From: an uncultured Clostridium sp.
GTDB lineage: Bacteria; Bacillota; Clostridia; TANB77; CAG-508
DNA: 11,723 nucleotides
NCBI GenBank assembly: GCA_947643945.1
Contig: CANRXN010000007.1
Coordinates: 1-11,723, forward strand
Direction of reading: 5' to 3'
A model generated the notes under the pieces. It saw only the letters and a program-made list of their open reading frames with translations. It searched no databases and was not told where the DNA came from. Positions 5,710 to 11,723 of this stretch are shown here, piece by piece; position 1 is the stretch's first letter, and each line of letters opens with the position of its first letter. The position numbers and the translations under genes are program-made.

Positions 5710-7010
5710 ATGGATTTATTAGAAAAATTAAAAATCTTAGCAGACTCTGCCAAATACGATGCCTCTTGTAGCTCTAGTGGAAGCAATCGAAAAAATACGG
5801 CAAATGGAATTGGAAATGGTAGCCTTGCTGGTATTTGTCACAGTTGGGGTGCCGATGGAAGGTGTATTTCTTTATTAAAAATTCTATTTAGCAACGCTTG
5901 CATCTATGATTGTAAATACTGTATCAATCGTGCCACCAACGCGGTTAGAAGAGCCACCTTTACCCCACAAGAAGTAGCCGATTTAACCATCAATTTTTAT
6001 AAACGAAATTACATTGAAGGACTTTTCTTAAGTTCAGCTGTTATCAAATCCCCTGACTACACCATGGAGCAGCTAATAAGAACCGTAACCATTTTAAGAA
6101 ATGAATATCATTTTAATGGTTACATTCATTGTAAAAGCATTCCACGGCTGTAGCCAAGAATTAATCGATAAACTAGGAATTTTAGTAGATAGGCTTAGCA
6201 TCAACATTGAATTACCCTCTAATGATAGTTTAAAATTACTAGCACCACAAAAGCACAAAGATGGCATTTTAATGCCAATGACTTACATCTCCAATGGAAT
6301 TAAACAAAATAAACTAGAAAAAAGTAAATTTAGGAAAGCCTTTGTGCCAGCTCGGGCAAACCACTCAGCTTATGGTAGGAGCAACACCAGAAAGTGATTT
6401 AAAAATTTTAAAATTAACAGAAGGTTTATACCAAAAACTAAATTTAAAGCGAGTTTACTACTCTGCTTACATCAGTGTAAATAACGATAAAAACTTACCA
6501 AGCTTAGAGGCTCCTCCTCTACTTCGTGAAAACAGACTTTACCAAGCAGACTGGCTACTTCGTTTTTATGGATTTACAGCAAATGAATTATTAAATGAAA
6601 CCCATCCTAATTTTAACCATATTTTAGACCCTAAATGTGATTGGGCTTTACGAAACTTAGATAAGTTTCCCATTGAAATCAATTCAGCCAACTATTTTAC
6701 CTTGCTTCGAATCCCTGGTATTGGTGTTATTTCTGCCAAAAAAATTATACGAGCAAGGCGTGAATTCTTGCTTGATTTTGAAGCCCTAAAAAAACTAGGT
6801 GTTACCTTAAAAAGAGCCAAATACTTTATTACTTGTAAGGGAAAATACTATGACAAAGTCTATAAGTTTAATCAAAACTTTATTGAAACAAACCTAATTT
6901 ACCAAGAAAGAAATGGATTGCCACTACCAGAATTTAAACAATTATCTCTTTTTGATAAATTAACACCAACCAAGGAGGATAAAATAAAATGCCTAACAGG
7001 AAGTTTGTAA
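5710..7010 (+). CDS. Putative DNA modification/repair radical SAM protein (rSAM_link_UDG type), two CGG +1 shift sites
   Basis: Two C skips give a 432-residue protein from fragments that otherwise stop at 6153 and 6397. It starts MDLLEKLKILADSAKYD, then SCSSSGSNR, and has the radical SAM cluster motif CIYDCKYC (CxxxCxxC), then FLSSAVIKSPDYT, HCKSIPGCSQELIDKLGILVDRLSINIELP, FVPAGQTTQLMVGATPESD, and a C-terminal helix-hairpin-helix region (LLRIPGIGVISAKKIIRARRE) suited to DNA binding. This matches the family usually encoded beside a DUF4130 partner, as here. The reaction is not known. ATG 5710 is preferred to 5698, which abuts GGA directly, and it matches the usual family start. The downstream gene overlaps by 22 bases, indicating coupled translation, and the overlap is correct only in the shifted frame. 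Confidence 0.87.
6145..6147 (+). other. CGG +1 shift site, radical SAM no. 1
   Basis: CCA CGG CTG TAG is read CCA-(C)-GGC, giving HCKSIPGCSQELI, a conserved segment of radical SAM barrels. Unshifted reading stops two codons later. Confidence 0.78.
6353..6355 (+). other. CGG +1 shift site, radical SAM no. 2
   Basis: GCT CGG GCA is read GCT-(C)-GGG, giving FVPAGQTTQLMVGA, a typical family motif. Confidence 0.78.
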
Positions 7011-7747
7011 CAAAAACCTATTTATATGATGGTACGTTTGAAGGTTTTTTAAGTCTTGTGTTTGATTGTTTTGTGACCAAAACTTTGCCACAAAAAATTG
7101 AAGTAGAATCTAACTATACTCCTAATTTTTTGTATACACCTGTTATTTTTGAGGCTAATTTGGAAAAAGCAAAAAGAGTTTTTGCAGGTATCGAAAAAAA
7201 TATTGGCTATACTGCTCTTTATAATACTTACTATGCCTTTCTTTCCAATGAAAAAGAAAAAGAACTAAACTTACTAAAATATCTCTTCGATGGCTTTATG
7301 GTAGGACCTAAGATAAACAATAGGCTTACCATTCCTTATGTCTTTAAAGTGATGGCTATGAAAAAAAGAAGTTTTGGCGAATGCCACCGTTTAAAAGGGT
7401 TGCTTCGTTTTCAAGAGTTGGAGAACCACTTGTATTATGCTTCCATCCACCCAGATAATAATATTATCGAACCTTTAGGACAGCATTTTATGAATCGTTT
7501 GCCAAATCAAGATTTTATTATTCATGATAAAAATAGAGATATTTGTTTGCTTTATCATAAACAAGAATATAAGATTGTGGATAGTTCTGGTTTAAAAATT
7601 CCTGCTCTTTCTTTAGAAGAAAAAGCTTATCAGGAATTATGGAAGTCGTTTTTTAAGACGATTGCAATTAGTGAAAGGAAAAATCTAAAGTGCCAAATGC
7701 AGTTTATGCCGAAAAAATATTGGAAGGATTTAATAGAGGAGCCTTAG
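6989..7747 (+). CDS. DUF4130 partner of the radical SAM protein
   Basis: This 252-residue protein matches the family described as a probable DNA metabolism protein linked to the radical SAM protein (SAM_7_link/DUF4130). Visible features are YLYDGTFEGFLSLVFDCF at the N-terminus, RVFAGIEKN, GECHRLKGLLRFQELENHLYYASIHPDNNIIEPLGQHFMNRLPNQDFIIHDK, and a C-terminal LWKSFFKTIAISERKNLKCQMQFMPKKYW. The start has AAGGAGG ten bases upstream, inside the end of the radical SAM gene. The two proteins likely act together on nucleic acid. In relatives a uracil-DNA glycosylase domain or gene may be attached or nearby; none is seen here. No in-frame CGG occurs, and the gene is intact. Confidence 0.88.
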   Translation: MPNRKFVTKTYLYDGTFEGFLSLVFDCFVTKTLPQKIEVESNYTPNFLYTPVIFEANLEKAKRVFAGIEKNIGYTALYNTYYAFLSNEKEKELNLLKYLFDGFMVGPKINNRLTIPYVFKVMAMKKRSFGECHRLKGLLRFQELENHLYYASIHPDNNIIEPLGQHFMNRLPNQDFIIHDKNRDICLLYHKQEYKIVDSSGLKIPALSLEEKAYQELWKSFFKTIAISERKNLKCQMQFMPKKYWKDLIEEP

Positions 7748-7752
7748 GCTCC
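7737..7752. repeat. Short palindrome containing both stop codons of convergent genes
   Basis: AGGAGCC and GGCTCCT flank TTA. TAG of the plus gene (7745-7747) and TAA of the minus gene (7746-7744) overlap inside it. The hairpin has no T-tract, so it is at best a weak bidirectional terminator. Confidence 0.45.
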
Positions 7753-8883
7753 TATCAATTCCCTTGTCTTTTCCTTTACCTCTTTATCCAAAGCCAAAAT
7801 ATCTTCTACCGTATCTAATTCCACTAAAGTATGCTTATCTAGCATCATCTTAATCTTTTTAGGAATGTCTGTATATAATATCTTATGGTTTAAAAAAGCA
7901 TCCACTAAAACTTCATTAGCAGCATTTAAAACCACTTGATAGCTATGTCCTTTTTCGATTGCCTCAAAAGCCAACTTTAGGCATTGGAATTTTTCCAAAT
8001 CTGGTTTTTCAAAAGATAAACTTGATATTTCAAATAAATCAATCTTTTCTATGTTATTGGCTAATCGATTGGGATAATTTAAAGCATACGCAATTGGTAT
8101 TTGCATCGATTTTGGTCCTAAATTTGCCATAATCGTTCCATCTCCAAATTGTACCGCAGAATGTACAATACTTTTTCTATGAACCACAACTTGAATTTGG
8201 CTTGGGGCAACATCAAATAACCATTTTGCTTCAATTACTTCAAAGCCTTTGTTCATCATGGTAGAAGAATCTATTGTAACTTTTGGGCCCATTTTCCAAG
8301 TTGGATGGTCTAATGCTTGTTCTGGGGTTATATCGCTTGTTATCTCTTTGTCAAAAAAAGGTCCTCCTGAAGCAGTTAATAGTATTTTGTCTATTTTATT
8401 TTGTCTTTCTCCTTGTAAGCATTGCATAATGGCAGAATGCTCACTATCTACCGTAAGCAAAGTAGCCTTATTTTCTTTGGCAGTATCCATAATTAACTTA
8501 CCGCCTGCTACTAAGACCTCTTTGTTCGCAAGTAGGACAGTTTTTCCATTTTTTATCATGTTGTAGGTTGGTTGTAATCCAGCAATTCCTACCAAAGCAG
8601 ATACACTTACGTCAAAATCTGTTAAGTTAGAGATTTGCTCCATTCCTTCTTTACCATAAAAAACGGCTAGCTGTGAGTATTTTTCTTTTAATTTATCAGC
8701 ATTTTCTTTGGCTGTAATGTATACATTTTTTGGCTTAAATTCTTCAATTTGCTGAATTAATTTTTCGATATTTTTACCAGCAACCAAGGTTACTACTTGA
8801 AACAAATCTTGGTTTTCTCGAATGACATTTAAGGTGCTTTCTCCAATGGATCCTGTTGACCCAAAAATGGCTACTTTTTTCAT
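7744..8883 (-). CDS. ispC: 1-deoxy-D-xylulose 5-phosphate reductoisomerase
   Basis: This enzyme converts DXP to MEP with NADPH, the first committed step of the non-mevalonate isoprenoid pathway. The 379-residue chain is normal length. It has the N-terminal NADPH site VAIFGSTGSIGESTLNVI, the LLANKEVLVAGG segment, the metal-binding TVDSEHSAI with Asp and Glu, the ASGGPF loop, and HPTWKMGPKVTIDSSTMMNKGFEVIEA. A ribosome site GAGGAAATG precedes the ATG, and the toast-rack gene ends 18 bases upstream, so it is the last gene of a four-gene operon. It is intact, with several CGG trinucleotides only out of frame (for example ACG-GTA, GCG-GTA, GGC-GGT). It ends convergently with the DUF4130 gene, overlapping by four bases. 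Confidence 0.96.
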   Translation of the reverse strand: MKKVAIFGSTGSIGESTLNVIRENQDLFQVVTLVAGKNIEKLIQQIEEFKPKNVYITAKENADKLKEKYSQLAVFYGKEGMEQISNLTDFDVSVSALVGIAGLQPTYNMIKNGKTVLLANKEVLVAGGKLIMDTAKENKATLLTVDSEHSAIMQCLQGERQNKIDKILLTASGGPFFDKEITSDITPEQALDHPTWKMGPKVTIDSSTMMNKGFEVIEAKWLFDVAPSQIQVVVHRKSIVHSAVQFGDGTIMANLGPKSMQIPIAYALNYPNRLANNIEKIDLFEISSLSFEKPDLEKFQCLKLAFEAIEKGHSYQVVLNAANEVLVDAFLNHKILYTDIPKKIKMMLDKHTLVELDTVEDILALDKEVKEKTRELIGA

Positions 8884-8901
8884 TTTTCATTTCCTCTTTT
8901 C

Positions 8902-9753
8902 TTATAATTCTTCTTGTAAATTAACGACTGTTTCTCCTACTCCCGCTTCTACTTTAATTATGCTATTTCCCTCTCCTATTACTTGGTTATCACTAACTTG
9001 TTTGCCATTTACCTTAAAGGATCCCAACCCTGTTTCTGCCTTTACTTGGTAATCTTCTGGCTTTCCTATTAAATCGATTTCTACTTTTCCCATTCCACAA
9101 TCAATATCAGCATTTTTTAAAATCTTACTTGTCAGTTTTAAACTGCCAAGACCTGTTTGTAATTTTAAGCTTTCAATTTGACTGTTTTCGATTTTAGACT
9201 CTCCAGCACCTGCTTCTATTTTAGCATTACCAGCAATTAATTCTTGGATTTGGGATTTTCCTAATCCCATTTGGATATCTACTTTTTCTGCTTTTAAATA
9301 TTCCATACTGGTTTCATTAATGCCTGTTTCTATCTTAGCTTCTCTTAGTTCTAAAGTTTCTGGCACATAAATAATAACCTCTGCTACGGCTTCGTTTAAT
9401 TGATTAAAAAACCATCTACTTTTTGGTGTCTCTTTAATTTTTAATTCATTTTGTTCTACTTTACACTCAAAATCTTGTGTTACATTACTTGCTTCTACCT
9501 TTAGTTTCTCGCCTTTTTTAATCGTTAACTTACAAATTTCTAAGTCAATATCTAAACTAGTAATATTTTCGTATTCTTGCTCCCACTTGGTTAGCATTGC
9601 TGTGTTTTGACTATTTTGGTTAAATATCTCCATTCCTGTTGTAATTCCAAAAATGGCAGTAATTACAAAAATGGTCATACTAATAATCATAAGGCATAGG
9701 TAAATTGCAAAACCAACGGCTCCATATTTTATTATTTTTTGTAACGGTGTCAT
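8902..9753 (-). CDS. Membrane-anchored toast-rack (DUF4097-like) protein
   Basis: One membrane helix near the N-terminus (about residues 13-40, VGFAIYLCLMIISMTIFVITAIFGI) is followed by a repetitive beta-rich domain. Short strands alternate with Gly-rich turns, with recurring MGLGKSQI, GAGESKIE, TGLGSLKL, CGMGKVEID, TGLGSFKVN and AGVGETVVN at about 20-25-residue spacing. This is the pattern of putative adhesin or toast-rack domains often found with LiaF-type proteins. The 283-residue product probably faces the outside of the membrane, or the inside if the helix inverts; topology is not certain. Its start codon overlaps the LiaF-like stop by four bases (ATGA). It probably works with the LiaF-like protein in envelope stress sensing. 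Confidence 0.8.
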   Translation of the reverse strand: MTPLQKIIKYGAVGFAIYLCLMIISMTIFVITAIFGITTGMEIFNQNSQNTAMLTKWEQEYENITSLDIDLEICKLTIKKGEKLKVEASNVTQDFECKVEQNELKIKETPKSRWFFNQLNEAVAEVIIYVPETLELREAKIETGINETSMEYLKAEKVDIQMGLGKSQIQELIAGNAKIEAGAGESKIENSQIESLKLQTGLGSLKLTSKILKNADIDCGMGKVEIDLIGKPEDYQVKAETGLGSFKVNGKQVSDNQVIGEGNSIIKVEAGVGETVVNLQEEL

Positions 9754-10433
9754 TTTACTTCTACACCTCCAAACATGGCTGTTCCATTAATATAAATAGT
9801 TGGAAGGCTTTCATTGTAATTTGTTTTTACTTTATTGTCTATACCACCAAAAATTGGGGTTGCCTTTATTTTAATGTTGACATTAGATGGTACTTTTATT
9901 TCCACGCCTCCAAAGATAGCATTGGCATTAATTACTTGGTCTTTTTTGATAATCGCATTGGAAATATCTAATTCCACCCCTCCAAAAACGGCATCTAAGT
10001 TAGCACCATTAAATTCTTGTCCAGATAAATCTACTTTTTGTCCGCCAAAAGTAGCACAATATCCTTCAAAATTTTCTTTGTTAGCATTTAATACTTTTAT
10101 TTTTTCTGCTATTTTTTTATTAAAAGTGTCTTTAAATATCATACTTAATCCTATCATAACTAAAATAAATGGTAGAATTAATTTGGAAATTAAGCTAAAG
10201 GATAAAATATTTTGTGCACAAAGTAATAAGGCAATTCCTATACATAGCCAAATAAAACTCCCTGTTTTGCTGTTACTTCTAATTAGTTCAATAAAGCTTG
10301 GCACGATAATAAATAATGTCCACCATCCACGAAAAAAGACATTGATGTTGGTTAATCCAACCGCATTCAACCCAAAAATCACTCCTATTGTAATTAGTAC
10401 AAGCCCCCATAATACATTTCCCAATTTTTTCAT
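9750..10433 (-). CDS. LiaF-like membrane protein
   Basis: About four hydrophobic helices fill the first 105 residues (LGNVLWGLVLITIGVIFGLNA, WWTLFIIVPSFIELI, GSFIWLCIGIALLLC, LILPFILVMIGLSMIF). These are followed by a C-terminal domain with repeated FGG motifs (ATFGGQKVDLSG, AVFGGVELDISNA, AIFGGVEIKVPSN, PIFGGIDNKV, AMFGGVEVK). This is the DUF5668/LiaF architecture; LiaF represses the LiaRS cell-envelope stress system in Bacillus. No LiaRS genes are in the window, so a regulatory role here is inference. Start and stop overlap neighbours by four bases on both sides, but the upstream overlap appears only when the HAD gene is read with its CGG shifts. Confidence 0.82.
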   Translation of the reverse strand: MKKLGNVLWGLVLITIGVIFGLNAVGLTNINVFFRGWWTLFIIVPSFIELIRSNSKTGSFIWLCIGIALLLCAQNILSFSLISKLILPFILVMIGLSMIFKDTFNKKIAEKIKVLNANKENFEGYCATFGGQKVDLSGQEFNGANLDAVFGGVELDISNAIIKKDQVINANAIFGGVEIKVPSNVNIKIKATPIFGGIDNKVKTNYNESLPTIYINGTAMFGGVEVK

Positions 10434-11241
10434 TTTACTTTACTTCCTTCCTTTTCATTTATTATTTTTTCTACCTCATAAAAGGTAGCTTCTTCTTTGG
10501 TTAGCACGATGTCATAGTGTTTACAATAGCTTTCTAAATTTTGTTCTATGTTTTTGTTAAGAAAGCCAATGGTAAGTGTTTTATCTAATTTATCTTTTGG
10601 CACCATACCGAATATCTTCTATTAAGTCACCGTAATAAAATGGCATATTTGGTCTTACTAATTTTGTCCTGCCAGTTTTTTGGCAATTTTCCTTCTATGG
10701 TTTTGTTCATAGAATGTAGTAATTCTCCTTCAAATTTTTGCATGTTGTCACCTTTAAATTGAATAAAATTACTAATAATATGTATGTTATTAAAATAAAT
10801 TTCTTGCTGTTTTAAAAATTCTTCTATGACATTTCCTATCCCTGCTGATAGGATAATAACTGGTATTTGGCTATCATTTAAGTTTTTAAAAAATTCTTTG
10901 GCACCTTCTCTTAATAGTAAGGTTTCTTTTTGTAAAGATTTTTGTAAGTTGGTTTTGGTTAAGCCATATTGGTATAATAAGTCCATGCTTTTTTGGTACC
11001 ATTCTATCATGTATTGCTCTTTTTTTTCTTTGCTTATTTGATAATCTAGTTCAATTGGTGCATAGGTTTCATTTAATTTTTCGATTTCTTTTTTACAATC
11101 TTCTCCATAGATGTTAAAGTCGATAATTGCCATCCAAGAGTCTAGGCTTTTACTTGCTGTTATTGTTTTGTCGAAGTCGATTACAACATAGTAGTTGTTT
11201 TCTTGGATTGCTAAGTTTTTGGTACGGTTTTGGTATTTCAT
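10430..11241 (-). CDS. UMPH-1-like HAD phosphatase (5'-nucleotidase type), two CGG +1 shift sites
   Basis: This is a haloacid dehalogenase-fold phosphatase resembling the pyrimidine 5'-nucleotidase (UMPH-1) family. Motif I is VVIDFDKTIT (nucleophile Asp with second Asp), motif II is IILSAG, and motif III is LLGDLIEDI, where Gly-Asp should bind the metal. The unshifted frame stops at 10627 and loses the motif III Asp. With two C skips it continues through GMVPKDKLDKTLTIGFLN to a TGA at 10432-10430, giving 269 residues. That end overlaps the LiaF-like ATG by four bases, exactly like the next junction in the operon, which is independent support for the corrected frame. The substrate is unknown. 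The start has only a weak ribosome site (GAGAAAGTG). Confidence 0.83.
10608..10610 (-). other. CGG +1 shift site, HAD no. 2
   Basis: ATT CGG TAT is read ATT-(C)-GGT, giving EDIGMVPKDKL and leading to the ATGA overlap with the next gene. Confidence 0.77.
10630..10632 (-). other. CGG +1 shift site, HAD no. 1
   Basis: TTA CGG TGA is read TTA-(C)-GGT, producing the LLGD of motif III. The codon after CGG is otherwise a stop. Confidence 0.78.
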
Positions 11242-11265
11242 TTTTATTCACACTTTCTCAAATTT

Positions 11266-11299
11266 GGTTGAAAAAGAATTATTGTAATTTTTTTCAACC
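11266..11299. repeat. Hairpin in the leader of the HAD operon
   Basis: GGTTGAAAAA (11266-11275) and TTTTTCAACC (11290-11299) are perfect 10-bp arms around a 14-base AT-rich loop. It lies between the likely promoter and the HAD start codon, and may be an operator or an RNA structure. Confidence 0.5.
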
Positions 11300-11316
11300 T
11301 CTTTACCTCTGGTGTT

Positions 11317-11345
11317 ATTTTACTACAATTAGGGCTATATTACAA
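11317..11345 (-). promoter_or_regulatory. Likely promoter of the HAD-LiaF-toast rack-ispC operon
   Basis: On the minus strand, TTGTAA (11345-11340), a 17-base spacer and TAAAAT (11322-11317). It is divergent from the murT promoter. Confidence 0.5.
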
Positions 11346-11410
11346 GTAAAATATGTAAATTTGGTTATCTGCCTATAAAAGAAAACTTTTTATCAATTTA
11401 TCACTTTTCA

Positions 11411-11439
11411 TTTACGCTAGCTTTTCCTTGTGCTATAAT
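11411..11439 (+). promoter_or_regulatory. Promoter of murT
   Basis: TTTACG (11411-11416), a 17-base spacer and TATAAT (11434-11439) with an extended TG at 11431-11432. Ribosome site AAGGAG is at 11461-11466, seven bases before the ATG. Confidence 0.7.
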
Positions 11440-11473
11440 AATAACAAATAAAAACTTCGAAAGGAGCCCCAAA

Positions 11474-11723
11474 ATGAAAAACTTTTTTATTCTACTTATC
11501 ATGAAAATATTGTATCTAGCACTAAAAATAGCCCGAAAAAATGGAGGCAATTTTTTGGGAAAAATTGCCTACGACTGGAACCCTGCCATTTTTAAATATT
11601 TTAAAATAGATTGTCCTATTATTGCTGTAACTGCCACAAATGGAAAAACCATGACAAACAATGCCATCTGCCATGTTTTCCAAACAGCAGGCAAAAAAGT
11701 AATTAGCAATTTAGAAGGAAATA
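11474..11723 (+). CDS. murT: MurT-like Mur ligase, lipid II isoglutaminyl synthase subunit (5' part)
   Basis: The visible 83 residues include a short hydrophobic N-terminus (FILLIMKILYLALKIA), then RKNGGNFLGKIAYDWNPAIFKYF, the ATP-binding loop VTATNGKTMTNN and SNLEGN. This is the start of MurT, which with the glutaminase GatD amidates the D-Glu of lipid II in Gram-positive cell walls. gatD normally follows murT and would lie outside the window. The gene runs off the right edge, so completeness cannot be judged. No CGG occurs in the visible part. Confidence 0.85.
   Translation, partial: MKNFFILLIMKILYLALKIARKNGGNFLGKIAYDWNPAIFKYFKIDCPIIAVTATNGKTMTNNAICHVFQTAGKKVISNLEGN

Noticed and set aside
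9835..10488. 217-codon plus-strand frame opposite the LiaF-like gene
   Set aside because: It is antisense to a clear membrane protein, has no family resemblance and lacks a ribosome site.

Overview
The window looks like chromosome from a low-GC, spore-forming Firmicute, most likely a Clostridia-type gut or sediment organism. The evidence is the AT-rich base composition, strong AAGGAGG-type ribosome binding sites, sigma-A promoters of the TTGnnn/TATAAT type, a cwlJ-gerQ spore germination pair and a murT-like gene at the right edge.

Layout, left to right. Bases 26-1078 (minus) hold a DUF1016/YhcG-type nuclease broken by one in-frame TAA. Bases 1079-1559 hold its promoter and operator-like repeat plus a relic of a prepilin-type signal. 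Bases 1560-2467 (plus) hold an RluA-family pseudouridine synthase. Bases 2522-2842 and 3010-3904 (minus) hold thioredoxin and thioredoxin reductase, with three related palindromic repeats around them. Bases 4078-4889 (minus) hold cwlJ and gerQ. Bases 5027-5554 (plus) hold a YcxB-like membrane protein. Bases 5710-7010 and 6989-7747 (plus) hold a radical SAM protein and its DUF4130 partner. Bases 7744-11241 (minus) form a tightly packed operon: UMPH-1-like HAD phosphatase, LiaF-like protein, toast-rack (DUF4097-like) protein, then DXP reductoisomerase. Bases 11474-end (plus) hold the start of murT.

The main observation is a possible recoding system. Four genes (rluA-like, trxB, radical SAM, HAD phosphatase) look frameshifted when read conventionally, but all the breaks obey one rule. 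Sixteen times a CGG codon arrives in frame, and sixteen times the frame is restored by skipping the C and reading the next three bases, GGN, as glycine. Applying only this rule gives complete proteins of about 300, 295, 432 and 269 residues with their conserved motifs. No in-frame CGG that reads sensibly as arginine was found anywhere in the window. About sixteen CGG trinucleotides in other codon phases of coding sequence need no correction. Because the rule follows coding strand and codon phase, random decay or a strand-blind sequencing artefact is a poor explanation. Programmed +1 frameshifting, or four-base decoding at an unassigned CGG codon, is the leading hypothesis. It is inferred from DNA only.

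Functionally, trxB and trxA form a disulfide-reducing pair, and cwlJ with gerQ form a cortex-lytic germination module. The radical SAM/DUF4130 pair is a putative DNA modification or repair system. The long minus operon joins envelope-stress-type membrane proteins to isoprenoid precursor synthesis.
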